64,000 nt of DNA. Origin: Roseospira visakhapatnamensis (lineage in GTDB: Bacteria > Pseudomonadota > Alphaproteobacteria > Rhodospirillales > Rhodospirillaceae). Positions 20,102 through 27,959 of this stretch are shown in pieces (position 1 is the first letter of the stretch; every line of letters starts with the position of its first letter). The stretch is taken from the NCBI RefSeq assembly GCF_014197915.1, contig NZ_JACIGK010000004.1:62001-126000 (forward strand), given 5' to 3'. The notes below the pieces were generated by a model. It ran no database searches. It was not told where the DNA came from and saw only the letters and a program-made list of their open reading frames with translations. A program made the translations under genes and the position numbers.

Positions 20102-20626
20102 ATGAGCGACGACACGACCGCGGGCGGCAACGGCGCCCAGCCCCCCAACCGGCCGCCCATGGTCATCAGCGCCCAGTACGTGCGTGACCTGTCCTTCGAA
20201 TCTCCGCACGCCCCCTCGATCTTCACCGAGATGCGCCAGCCCCCGGAAATCTCGGTGAACGTGGACGTGCAGGCCGCCGCCCTCAACGAGGAGCAAGGGG
20301 CCTACGAGGTCCGGCTGAAGGTCAACGCCGAGGGCAAGGTGGGCGACAAGACCGCCTTCATCACCGAACTGGACTACGGCGCCGTGGTGATGATCAACGC
20401 CCCGGCCGAGCAGGTCTCGCCGCTGTTGCTGATCGAGGCCCCGCGCCACCTGTTCCCCTTCGCCCGCAACGTGCTGGCCGATGTCACGCGCGACGGCGGC
20501 TTCCCGCCCGTGGTGTTGCAGCCGCTCGATTTCGTGGACTTGTTCCGCCGCCGCGTGCAGGCCATGCAGCAGGCTCGCCAGGACCAGCAGCAGAGCGCGG
20601 GTGACCCGCCCCAGGGCACGGCGTAA
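20102..20626 (+). CDS. secB: Protein-export chaperone SecB
   Basis: A 174-residue SecB. The core has ISAQYVRDLSFESPHAP, VRLKVNAEG and EAPRHLFPFARNVLADVTRDGGFPPV in the usual order, and it ends in a Gln-rich tail. It binds unfolded preproteins and hands them to SecA. GGGAGAT lies upstream of the ATG. Length is typical of alphaproteobacterial SecB. A strong GC hairpin follows 18 nt after the stop. Confidence 0.96.
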   Translation: MSDDTTAGGNGAQPPNRPPMVISAQYVRDLSFESPHAPSIFTEMRQPPEISVNVDVQAAALNEEQGAYEVRLKVNAEGKVGDKTAFITELDYGAVVMINAPAEQVSPLLLIEAPRHLFPFARNVLADVTRDGGFPPVVLQPLDFVDLFRRRVQAMQQARQDQQQSAGDPPQGTA

Positions 20627-20643
20627 CGGCAGCGGCGGCCGCT

Positions 20644-20668
20644 CCCGGGCGCCAGCACGGCGCCCGGG
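20644..20668 (+). terminator. GC hairpin after secB
   Basis: A perfect 10-bp stem (CCCGGGCGCC / GGCGCCCGGG) with loop AGCAC lies 18 nt after the secB stop. There is no T-run, so termination is not proven. The same GGGCGCC-N5-GGCGCCC core is found after frdD. Confidence 0.45.
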
Positions 20669-20800
20669 CTCATCCCCAGGCACCACGACAGGACGCCGGG
20701 GCGGCCCCTCCGGTCGCGCCGGTGGTCTGGTCGGTTCGCCCCGATGGGGCGGGACGGCACACCCCAAAATGGATGGAAGAAAGACATCCGCAAAAGGCCG

Positions 20801-20829
20801 TTGACAGGCCCCGGAGGGATGGTTAAAAA
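20801..20829 (+). promoter_or_regulatory. Promoter of tRNA-Leu
   Basis: A perfect TTGACA at 20801-20806 is followed after 17 nt by TAAAAA (20824-20829), or after 16 nt by TTAAAA. The tRNA starts about 43 nt downstream. Confidence 0.6.
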
Positions 20830-20871
20830 GCCGGCCTCCGCAACGGAGCTGGTCCCGATGTCCACCCCATT

Positions 20872-20958
20872 GCCCAGGTGGCGGAATTGGTAGACGCGCA
20901 GGTTTCAGGTACCTGTGGCCGAAAGGCCGTGGAAGTTCGAGTCTTCTCCTGGGCACCA
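20872..20958 (+). tRNA. tRNA-Leu (anticodon CAG)
   Basis: The 7-bp acceptor stem GCCCAGG/CCTGGGC is closed, with encoded CCA at 20956-20958. The anticodon stem CAGGT/ACCTG encloses loop TTCAGGT, giving anticodon CAG, which reads CUG. A long variable arm (GGCC-GAAA-GGCC) and TTCGAGT T-loop fit a class II leucine tRNA. CUG is the most used leucine codon in this GC-rich window. Confidence 0.96.
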
Positions 20959-21395
20959 TTTCTTTCCGGCATCGGATAGTCCAGTCAAGGACTGTGGCCG
21001 GTCCGCCGGGCAGGGTCCGATGACCCCGCCGGCGGCGCGACGCTCGCCTCGTCGGCCGCGCGTCCCCGCCCGTCACGCGGACGCCTGATCGGGATCTGGA
21101 CGCCCGGTCAAAGCACCATGCCCACCGGACGACGATGGTCCGCCAGGGCGCGCCCCTCGGCGCGCGAGGCGTGGCACGCCCCTCTCCCGCCATGGCATCG
21201 ACACGCGCATCCGTCCGCGACTCGGGCGGACCATGGTGTGTCGAATCGTCAGGAACACCCTCCAGACCAACCATCGCCCCGGTCACCGGAGGTAAACGGG
21301 TCGCCTTCGTACTCGTCATGAGATCGTGACGCATCATACCGGAATCGCAAGAAAACTGTCGGGTTTCGCGCCGTCGGACGCGTGCCGAAGGCGTC
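20959..21395. other. Gene-free stretch after tRNA-Leu
   Basis: No reading frame with protein-like composition, no integrase and no duplicated tRNA 3' end were seen, so there is no sign of an island in this tRNA. The base composition falls in the last part before the terminator at 21396. Confidence 0.45.
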
Positions 21396-21417
21396 AAAGC
21401 CGCAGGCTTTTCTTTTT
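21396..21417 (+). terminator. Intrinsic terminator upstream of the XRE regulator gene
   Basis: AAAGCC-GCA-GGCTTT stem-loop followed directly by TCTTTTT, a textbook Rho-independent terminator on the plus strand. The nearest upstream plus-strand gene is tRNA-Leu, 440 nt away, with no coding gene between, so the terminated transcript is either a long tRNA precursor or an unannotated small RNA. Confidence 0.65.
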
Positions 21418-21496
21418 AAATGTTATGAACAGGTCGGTTTCCCAACTAGAAATCCTTGCCGCGAAACATCCTGAGCGTTACGCAAGAAGGGCGTCA

Positions 21497-21525
21497 GTTC
21501 GCGGAACACGTTCGCGTTCGCGAAC
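21497..21525. promoter_or_regulatory. GTTCGCG repeat cluster, candidate operator of the XRE regulator
   Basis: GTTCGCG occurs three times (21497, 21510, 21516). The last forms the perfect palindrome GTTCGCGAAC (21516-21525) and the first the near-palindrome GTTCGCGGAAC. They lie about 80 nt upstream of the regulator start, a common place for autoregulation. It is not a LexA box: GAAC and GTTC are 8, not 7, nt apart. Confidence 0.4.
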
Positions 21526-21604
21526 CGGCACCCGGGTCTGTCAGCGGCAATGGGGGTGCGCGCCGGACCCGTCAGGACACGTTAGGGAACGGGGACCCAA
21601 TCTC

Positions 21605-22006
21605 ATGAATCACATCATTGCCAGCGGCACGGTTCGTGGCAGCAAGCCAACCAACCGCGCCGGCGAAGCGGACCGGTATGTCGGGCAACGCATCCGGGAA
21701 CGTCGGGTGATGCTTGGCCTGAGCCAGCAACAGATGGCCGACATGATCGGCGTCACCTACCAGCAGGCTCACAAGTACGAACGCGGCATCAATCGTATCT
21801 CCGCCGGCCGCCTGTTCGAGATCGCCCAGGTCCTGGGTGTACCGGTCAGTTTCTTCTTCGAGGGCCTGGACCAGCATGATCCGCCCGAAGGCAACGGGCG
21901 GCAGCGCATGTGCCTGGAACTGGCCCGGAACTTCTCGATGATCCGCAACGAGCGTCATCAGGAGGCCCTCAGCCAATTGGCGCGCGCCCTCGCCGCGGAA
22001 GTCTGA
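21605..22006 (+). CDS. XRE-family helix-turn-helix regulator
   Basis: A 133-residue DNA-binding protein. The HTH covers about residues 24-80: VGQRIRERRVMLGLSQQQMA, then TYQQAHKYERGINRISAGRL and IAQVLGVPVSFFFEG. This Q-Q-x-x-K-Y-E-x-G-x-N-R-I recognition helix is shared by a widespread alphaproteobacterial XRE group, often without a known target. The C-terminal helix (LELARNFSMIRNERHQEALSQ) is probably for dimerisation. The frame is open upstream to 21326, but 21605 is the first methionine of the conserved form. A repeat cluster upstream could be its operator. Confidence 0.85.
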   Translation: MNHIIASGTVRGSKPTNRAGEADRYVGQRIRERRVMLGLSQQQMADMIGVTYQQAHKYERGINRISAGRLFEIAQVLGVPVSFFFEGLDQHDPPEGNGRQRMCLELARNFSMIRNERHQEALSQLARALAAEV

Positions 22007-22111
22007 TCCCCCCCTCCGTGAACAGCCGGCCGGTCCCGCAGAACGCGAGGCCGGCCGGTTCTGTGACGCGCCCTGTCACGGTGTTGCCATCAGGACCGCG
22101 ACGGCCGCCCC

Positions 22112-22999
22112 TCAGGCGGCCGCGTCGTCGTTGCCCCCCCGCGCGGCACCGGGCTCCAGCAGACGCCGCAGCGCCGCCACCTCGTCGCGCAGGGCCCGGA
22201 CTTCCGCGAGCACGGGATCGGCGGGGGGGCCACCCTCGGCGGCGGTCAGGGCCGCCTGTGCGCGGTCGTCCTCCTCCTTCTCGCGCTGGTGCACCATCTG
22301 CATGGAGTCGACGATGATGCCGATGAACAGGTTGAGGATCGCGAAGCTGGTGGCGACGATGAACGGCACGAAGAACAGCCACGACAGGGGGTAGGCCTCC
22401 ATCACCGGCCGCACGATGCCCATCGACCAGCTTTCCAGCGTCATGATCTGGAACAGGGTGTACATGGACGCGCCGATGGTGCCGAACCAGTCGGGGAAGC
22501 TGGCGCCGAACAGCTTGGTGGACAGCACGGCGCCCACGTAGAACACCAGGGCAATGATCGCGCCCACCGACAGCAGCCCGGGAATGGCGGTCAGCAGCGC
22601 CCCCACCACTCGGCGCATCTGCGGCACCACCGAGATCAGGCGCAGCACGCGCAGGATCCGCAAGGCCCGCAGCACCGCCAGCGGCCCCGTCGCCGGAACC
22701 AGGGCGATGCCCACGATGGTGAAGTCGAACACGTTCCAGCCGTTGCGGAAGAACGACAGCCGCCGGTACCACAGCTTGCCGGCGATCTCCACGACGAAGA
22801 CGCCCAGGACGACCTTGTCGATGGCCGTCAGGACCGGCCCGGCCGCCGCCATGGCGCGCGCGCTGGTCTCCAGGCCCAGGGTCACGGCGTTCAGGACGAT
22901 CAACGCCATGATCAGGCGCTGAAACGGCCCGCCTTCCACAAGGCGACCCACCCGCCCGCGCCAGCCCTCGGCGAGGACGACCCCGGTCTCGGTGCTCAT
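22112..22999 (-). CDS. BacNav-type voltage-gated sodium channel
   Basis: A 295-residue six-helix ion transport protein. S4 is LRALRILRVLRLISVVPQMRR, with arginines at every third position. The pore loop has the filter TLESWS with Glu189, matching the TLESWAS filter of NaChBac-type Na+ channels. S6 (ATSFAILNLFIGIIVDSMQ) leads into a charged neck and a C-terminal coiled coil (VLAEVRALRDEVAALRRLLE), as in tetrameric BacNav. It is a single gene ending 101 nt before gapR transcription would continue, and may share a transcript with the upstream gapR gene. Confidence 0.88.
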   Translation of the reverse strand: MSTETGVVLAEGWRGRVGRLVEGGPFQRLIMALIVLNAVTLGLETSARAMAAAGPVLTAIDKVVLGVFVVEIAGKLWYRRLSFFRNGWNVFDFTIVGIALVPATGPLAVLRALRILRVLRLISVVPQMRRVVGALLTAIPGLLSVGAIIALVFYVGAVLSTKLFGASFPDWFGTIGASMYTLFQIMTLESWSMGIVRPVMEAYPLSWLFFVPFIVATSFAILNLFIGIIVDSMQMVHQREKEEDDRAQAALTAAEGGPPADPVLAEVRALRDEVAALRRLLEPGAARGGNDDAAA

Positions 23000-23031
23000 G
23001 CGTGCCCTCCCGGCCGCCGTATCGGTTACTG

Positions 23032-23301
23032 TCAGATGTTGATCGCCCGGCGGTACAGCTCCAAAAGTTCGTCCTGTTCGGCCAGATCGTCGCGGTCCAT
23101 CTTCCGCATGCGCACGATCTGGCGCATGATCTTGGTGTCGAAGCCGGACGACTTCGCCTCCGCGTAAACGTCCTTGATGTCGTTGGCGATGTTCGCCTTC
23201 TCTTCCTCCAGGCGCTCGATGCGCTCGATGAACGAGCGCAGGTGTTCGGCGGCGATGCCGCCCACCTCGCTGGTGGGCTCCAGGGTCGCGTCGTCGCTCA
23301 T
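23032..23301 (-). CDS. gapR: Nucleoid-associated protein GapR (DUF2312)
   Basis: An 89-residue protein matching Caulobacter GapR: LRSFIERIERLEEEKANI, then DVYAEAKSSGFDTKIMRQIV, RMRKMDRDD and LLELYRRAIN. GapR forms a tetrameric clamp on overtwisted AT-rich DNA ahead of forks and RNA polymerase. Start 23301 (MSDDATLEP) is used because upstream residues are Arg-rich and non-conserved. It is followed by the sodium-channel gene on the same strand. Confidence 0.93.
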   Translation of the reverse strand: MSDDATLEPTSEVGGIAAEHLRSFIERIERLEEEKANIANDIKDVYAEAKSSGFDTKIMRQIVRMRKMDRDDLAEQDELLELYRRAINI

Positions 23302-23398
23302 GGCTGCTCTCCTCTGGGACTGCGCGCGGACACCGACGTGGGCGCGGCGCCTTCTATAAGGCATTCCGGCCGGGCTGGGAATCCCGACGCGGGGGCGC

Positions 23399-25060
23399 TC
23401 AAAGCCCCATCAGGCTGCTGGCGAACTCGTCGGCGCGGAAGGGGCGCAGGTCCTCGGGGGCCTCGCCGACGCCGACGAAATGGATGGGCAACCCGAAGGC
23501 CTCGGCCAGCGAGATAACGACGCCGCCCTTGGCGGTGCCATCCAGCTTGGTGACCACCAGACCGGTGACGCCGACCATCTCGCGAAACACCTTGACCTGC
23601 TGCACGGCATTCTGGCCCACCGTGGCGTCGATCACCAGCAGCACGGAATGGGGCGCGGTCTCGTCCAGCTTCTTGATGACGCGGACGATCTTCTTCAATT
23701 CGTCCATCAGTTCGGTGCGGTTCTGCAAGCGGCCGGCCGTGTCGATCATCAGCAGGTCGTCGCCGCGCTGGCGCGACTCCTGGATGGCGTCATAGGCGAG
23801 CCCGGCGGCATCGGCCCCGGTATCCCGGGCGGTCACCGGGCAGCGGGTACGCTCGCCCCAGATCCGCAACTGCTCCACGGCGGCGGCGCGGAAGGTATCG
23901 CCGGCGGCCAGCCCCACGCGCATCTTGCGATCGGTCAACTGCTTGGCGATCTTGCCGATGGTAGTGGTCTTGCCGGACCCGTTCACCCCCACCACCAGGG
24001 CCACATGCGGGCGCGCCTTCTGGATCATCAGGGGGTGGGCCACCGGCTCCAGCATCTTGGCGACTTCGCCGGCGAAGTGCTCGCGCACCTCCTGCTCGGT
24101 GACGGACGTGCCGAACCGGGCGCTGGACAGGGACTGGATCAACGTCGAGGCCGTGGTCACTCCCAGGTCGGACTGGATGAGGACGTCCTCCAGGTACTCC
24201 AGCGAGTCGTCGTCCAGTTCCGCCATGACCATCATGTCGCTGATGCCACGGGAGAGTTTGGACGACGAGCGCGACAGCCCCTCGCGCAGCCGCGTCAGGA
24301 AGCCCCGCTTCTTCTGCGGCTCGTCCCAGTCGATATCGAAGGTCTCGGGGCCGGCGGCGGGGCTCGGCACCGGCGCGGCGGCCACTGTGTCGCGCGCCTG
24401 ACCTCTGGCCTGCTTGCGACCCCGGGCCTCGGCCTCCTCACGGGCGCGAGCCTCGGCCTCCTCACGGGCGCGAGCCTCGGCCTCCTCACGGGCGCGAGCC
24501 TCCGCCTCCTCACGGGCGCGAGCCTCCGCCTCCTCACGGGCGCGAGCCTCCGCCTCCTCGCGGGCGCGGGCCTCGGCCTCCTCACGGGCGCGGGCCTCGG
24601 CCTCCTCACGAGCGCGAGCCTCGGCCTCCTCGCGGGCACGGGCCTCCGTCTCCTCACGGGCGCGAACCTCGGCCTCCTCGCGGGCACGGGCCTCCGCTTC
24701 CTCGCGGGCACGAGCCTCGGCCTCCTCACGGGCGCGAACCTCGGCCTCCTCGCGGGCACGGGCCTCCGCCTCCTCACGGGCACGGGCCTCGGCCTCCTCA
24801 CGGGCGCGGGCCTCCGCCTCCTCGCGGGCGCGGGCCTCCGTCTCCTCACGGGCACGAGCCTCGGCCTCCTCACGGGCGCGAGCCTCGGCCTCCTGACGGG
24901 CGCGAGCCGCCGCCTCCTCACGGGCGCGGGCCTCGGCCTCCTCACGGGCGCGGGCCTCCGCCTCCTCGCGGGCACGGGCCTCGGCCTCCTCGCGGGCGCG
25001 AGCCTCGGCCTCCAGGCGTGCCTTTTCTTCCTTCTTCTTCTTGCCGAAGCCCCAAATCAC
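23399..25060 (-). CDS. ftsY: Signal recognition particle receptor FtsY with expanded A domain
   Basis: A 553-residue SRP receptor GTPase. After [15 protein letters not shown], residues about 17-216 are some 25 copies of the octapeptide EAEARARE. The NG domain begins near residue 245 and has [10 protein letters not shown] (P-loop), DTAGR and [10 protein letters not shown], all intact. The start is GTG at 25060, overlapping the mtaB stop as GTGA, with AAAGGGGG upstream. The charged repeat stands in for the variable acidic A domain that contacts membrane and SecY. It docks SRP-ribosome complexes on the inner membrane and is the last gene of dapF-mtaB-ftsY. Confidence 0.95.
   Translation of the reverse strand: MIWGFGKKKKEEKARLEAEARAREEAEARAREEAEARAREEAEARAREEAAARARQEAEARAREEAEARAREETEARAREEAEARAREEAEARAREEAEARAREEAEVRAREEAEARAREEAEARAREEAEVRAREETEARAREEAEARAREEAEARAREEAEARAREEAEARAREEAEARAREEAEARAREEAEARAREEAEARAREEAEARGRKQARGQARDTVAAAPVPSPAAGPETFDIDWDEPQKKRGFLTRLREGLSRSSSKLSRGISDMMVMAELDDDSLEYLEDVLIQSDLGVTTASTLIQSLSSARFGTSVTEQEVREHFAGEVAKMLEPVAHPLMIQKARPHVALVVGVNGSGKTTTIGKIAKQLTDRKMRVGLAAGDTFRAAAVEQLRIWGERTRCPVTARDTGADAAGLAYDAIQESRQRGDDLLMIDTAGRLQNRTELMDELKKIVRVIKKLDETAPHSVLLVIDATVGQNAVQQVKVFREMVGVTGLVVTKLDGTAKGGVVISLAEAFGLPIHFVGVGEAPEDLRPFRADEFASSLMGL
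24413..25012 (-). repeat. Tandem 24-bp repeat, about 25 units, inside ftsY
   Basis: Six hundred bases consist of 24-bp units coding for EAEARARE, with a few variants ([24 protein letters not shown]). Unit length is a multiple of three, so gain or loss keeps the frame. Synonymous changes are scattered, so the array is not perfectly fresh. The opposite strand reads as an open Ala/Ser/Arg repeat, an artefact. Confidence 0.95.
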
Positions 25061-26358
25061 GGATGCCCCCTTTCTTCAGCAATCCCGGTCAGACGCGCGC
25101 GCGCCGTCACCCCGGTCAGGCGCACCCGCGCCACGGTTCCGGCCGGCGCGTCGTCCACCCCGGCCGTCACATCGACCGGCAGGTAATCCCCGGTATGACC
25201 AAAACCCGGCGTTTCCAGCAGCACATCCGCCACCCGCCCCACCCGCGCCGCCAGTCTCGCCGACAGACGCCGGGCGCCGGCCGCGCGCAGGGCCGCCGCC
25301 CGGGCCCTGGCCACGTCGCCCGGCACCGCCGGCATGCGCGCCGCCGGCGTCCCCGGGCGCGCGGAATACGGAAACACGTGCAGATGCGTCAGGTCGGCCT
25401 CGTCCACCAAGGCCAGGGTGTTCGCGGCCTGATCGTCGGTCTCGGTGGGGAAGCCGGCGATCAGGTCGGCGCCCAGGGCCAGGTCCGGACGCAGGTCACG
25501 CAGCCGCGCCGCCAGGGCCACCACGTCGCCGCGCAGATGGCACCGCTTCATGCGCTTCAGGATCAGGTCGTCCCCGGCCTGGATGGACAGGTGCAGATGC
25601 GGCAGCAGGCGGGGCTCCTCGGCCACCAGGCGCAGCAGGTCGTCGTCCACGCCCACCGGGTCCAGGGACGACAGCCGCAGGCGCGGCAACGCCGGCACCA
25701 GCGCCAGCAGGCGGCGCACCATCTGGCCCAGGGGCGGTTGGCCGGGCAGGTCGGCGCCATAGGAGGTGATGTCCACCCCGGTCAGCACCACCTCGGCGAA
25801 GCCGGCCTCGACCAGGGCGCGCACCTGCGCCACCACCTGGCCCATCGGCACCGATCGGTTGGGCCCGCGCGCGAAGGGAATGATGCAGAAGGTGCAGCGA
25901 TGGTCGCAGCCCTGCTGCACCTGGGCGAAGGCCCGTGCGCGGCCCTCAAAGCCGCTCAGCAGGTGGCCGGCGGTCTCGCGCACCGTCATGATGTCGGTGA
26001 CCTGGAGGGATGCGCCATCGGCGCCATAGCTCTCGGCGCGCAGCTTCTCGGCATTGCCCAACACCCGATCGACCTCGGGCATGGCGGCGAAGCGGCCGGG
26101 GTCCAGTTGCGCGGCACAGCCGGTGACGATCAACCGCGCCCCCGGGTTCTCGCGGCGCAGCTTGCGGATGGCCTGGCGCGCCTGACGCTCGGCCTCCTTG
26201 GTGACCGCGCAGGTGTTGACCAGGATCACATCGCCCAGGCCGGCGGCCCGGGCGTGATCGCGCATCACCGCGCTTTCGTGGCTGTTGAGCCGGCAGCCGA
26301 ACGTGACCACCCGGGGAAGAGTGGCCGGTGTCTCGGTCTGGGGATCGGGGGCGGTCAT
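25057..26358 (-). CDS. mtaB: tRNA t6A37 methylthiotransferase MtaB
   Basis: A 433-residue radical-SAM enzyme that converts t6A37 to ms2t6A37 in tRNAs reading ANN codons. The N-terminal MTTase domain holds three cluster cysteines (FGCRLN, NTCAVT, VTGCAAQ), the radical-SAM motif is CDHRCTFC, and a C-terminal TRAM-like region closes the protein ([20 protein letters not shown]). Start 26358 (MTAPDPQTE) overlaps the dapF stop by ATGA. It is the middle gene of a coupled operon. Confidence 0.94.
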   Translation of the reverse strand: MTAPDPQTETPATLPRVVTFGCRLNSHESAVMRDHARAAGLGDVILVNTCAVTKEAERQARQAIRKLRRENPGARLIVTGCAAQLDPGRFAAMPEVDRVLGNAEKLRAESYGADGASLQVTDIMTVRETAGHLLSGFEGRARAFAQVQQGCDHRCTFCIIPFARGPNRSVPMGQVVAQVRALVEAGFAEVVLTGVDITSYGADLPGQPPLGQMVRRLLALVPALPRLRLSSLDPVGVDDDLLRLVAEEPRLLPHLHLSIQAGDDLILKRMKRCHLRGDVVALAARLRDLRPDLALGADLIAGFPTETDDQAANTLALVDEADLTHLHVFPYSARPGTPAARMPAVPGDVARARAAALRAAGARRLSARLAARVGRVADVLLETPGFGHTGDYLPVDVTAGVDDAPAGTVARVRLTGVTARARLTGIAEERGHP

Positions 26359-27197
26359 GACAGCAAACTCGGGTCCAGCAGGCCGGTGAACACGGACGCC
26401 ACCGGGCCGGTCATCCACACCGGGGCGTCGCCCCCCGGCCAGTCGATGTCCAGCGGGCCACCGTCCAGGATCACGCGCGTCGGCCGGCCGGGGATCAGAC
26501 TCTTGCGGACGGCGGCCACCATCGCGGCGCAGGCCCCGGTGCCACAGGCGCGGGTGATGCCGGCGCCGCGCTCCCACACCCGCATGCGCAAGGCCCCATC
26601 GGCCGTCCGGGAGACCACCTCGGCGTTGACCCGGTTGGGGAACAGCGGGTGATGCTCGATGATCGGGCCGATCCTGCCCAGATCCACGGCCTCGGCGTCG
26701 TCCACGAAGGCCACCACATGGGGATTGCCCAGGGTCACCGCAACCGCGTCCGCGAACGGCGCCTGGCCCAGATCCAGGGACAGCGTATCGCGCGGCTCGG
26801 CCAATGGGATCGCCTGCCAGGCGTCGCCCGCCGGCCCCATGTTGACACGCACCAGACCGCCGGCCGCGCGCTCCGCCACCACAGGTCCGGCCAGCGTGTC
26901 CAGGTCCACCCGATCGGCGCGGGCCTCGGTCATCAGCAGGTGGGCCACGCAGCGGGTGGCGTTGCCGCAAGCCTCCACCACGCCGCCATCGGCGTTGCGG
27001 ATGCCCAGGAAGGCGACACCGCCGGCGCGCGGTGGCTCGATGGTGATGATCTGATCGCAGCCCACCCCCGCGCGCCGGTCGGCGATCCGCCGCGCCCCCG
27101 CGTCCGTCAGCTCGAGCGGCCGGGTCCGGGCGTCGACGATCACGAAATCGTTGCCCAGGCCATGCATCTTACGAAAGGGAATGGGGTCTCTGTGCAT
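26355..27197 (-). CDS. dapF: Diaminopimelate epimerase
   Basis: A 280-residue epimerase converting LL-DAP to meso-DAP for lysine and peptidoglycan. Both catalytic cysteines are present, in EACGNATRC and ACGTGACAA. FRKMHGLGNDFVIVD is the N-terminal signature. The start at 27197 (MHRDPIPF) is preferred; the frame is open further upstream but not conserved-looking. It heads the dapF-mtaB-ftsY transcript, divergent from the SocA-like gene. Confidence 0.95.
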   Translation of the reverse strand: MHRDPIPFRKMHGLGNDFVIVDARTRPLELTDAGARRIADRRAGVGCDQIITIEPPRAGGVAFLGIRNADGGVVEACGNATRCVAHLLMTEARADRVDLDTLAGPVVAERAAGGLVRVNMGPAGDAWQAIPLAEPRDTLSLDLGQAPFADAVAVTLGNPHVVAFVDDAEAVDLGRIGPIIEHHPLFPNRVNAEVVSRTADGALRMRVWERGAGITRACGTGACAAMVAAVRKSLIPGRPTRVILDGGPLDIDWPGGDAPVWMTGPVASVFTGLLDPSLLS

Positions 27198-27312
27198 GGT
27201 CGCGGTTATAGGCTTGGCCCGGAGGCGAGTCCAGGGCGGGCGGGACCCCTTGCCGACCCCCGGAGCGCGCGCCCATAGTGGTGCAGGTCCTCTCCGGTTC
27301 GGACGTCGCCCC

Positions 27313-27894
27313 ATGACCCGCGCGCCCCTCACCGACTCCGCCTTCGATGCCGCGTTCTGGTTGCTCGACCGAGCGCTGGAGGACAACGAGTACCTGAATC
27401 CGCGCAAGCTGCACCGGCTGCTGTACCTGGCGCAGGCCTACTTCGCCGTGTCCCAGAGTGGCCGGGCGCTGATGCCGGCCACCTTCGTCGCCGACCCGGA
27501 CGGCCCGCTGGAACCCACCCTGTTCCGCGCCTTCGCCTACAGCCGTCCGCGGGTGGACGTACAGCCCATCGACGAGGCCGGCACCCAGCTTCTGGACTCC
27601 ATCTGGCGGCGCTTCGGGGCGCATTCCACGGACCACCTGACCAAGACGGTCAAGCGCCACCCGCCGTATGCCGACGCCTTCCGCGCCGGACCGCGCGCGG
27701 TCATCACCGTGGAGGCCATGGTGGCCTTCTATGGCCGCCCGCGCCGCCGCCCGGAAGAGGGCATCGGCATCCTGACCGACAGCGGCGCCCCGGCCATCGA
27801 CCAGGTGCTACGACCGCGCGTCATGCGCTCCCAGTCGGGCAAGCCGGTCAACGTGCATCAGTGGCGCCCCCGGTCGCTGAAGGACAAGGGATAG
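27313..27894 (+). CDS. SocA/Panacea-domain (DUF4065) protein
   Basis: A 193-residue protein of the Panacea/SocA fold: LNPRKLHRLLYLAQAYFAVSQ, then ALMPATFVADPDGPLEPTLF and DSIWRRFGAHSTDHLTKTVKRHPPY. Panacea domains often neutralise toxins or act as proteolytic adapters (SocA delivers the toxin SocB to ClpXP in Caulobacter). No toxin gene is next to it; the flanks are dapF and a helicase. It may be a stand-alone adapter. The start at 27313 is the ATG just before the conserved region. Confidence 0.7.
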   Translation: MTRAPLTDSAFDAAFWLLDRALEDNEYLNPRKLHRLLYLAQAYFAVSQSGRALMPATFVADPDGPLEPTLFRAFAYSRPRVDVQPIDEAGTQLLDSIWRRFGAHSTDHLTKTVKRHPPYADAFRAGPRAVITVEAMVAFYGRPRRRPEEGIGILTDSGAPAIDQVLRPRVMRSQSGKPVNVHQWRPRSLKDKG

Positions 27895-27959
27895 ACCATC
27901 CGTCGGCAACCGTGTCCCACCATGGCGACATCGACCCGTCCTCCCTATACTCCCTGCCG

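Noticed and set aside
21504-21519. GAAC...GTTC as an SOS (LexA) box
   Set aside because: Spacing is 8 rather than 7 and the element belongs to a GTTCGCG repeat cluster.
20872-21604. tRNA-Leu as an integration site of an island
   Set aside because: No integrase or repeated tRNA 3' end was seen near it, and the following genes are core-like.
24413-25012. Regular 24-bp repeats looking like a CRISPR array
   Set aside because: There are no spacers; the units are contiguous and code in frame for EAEARARE in FtsY.
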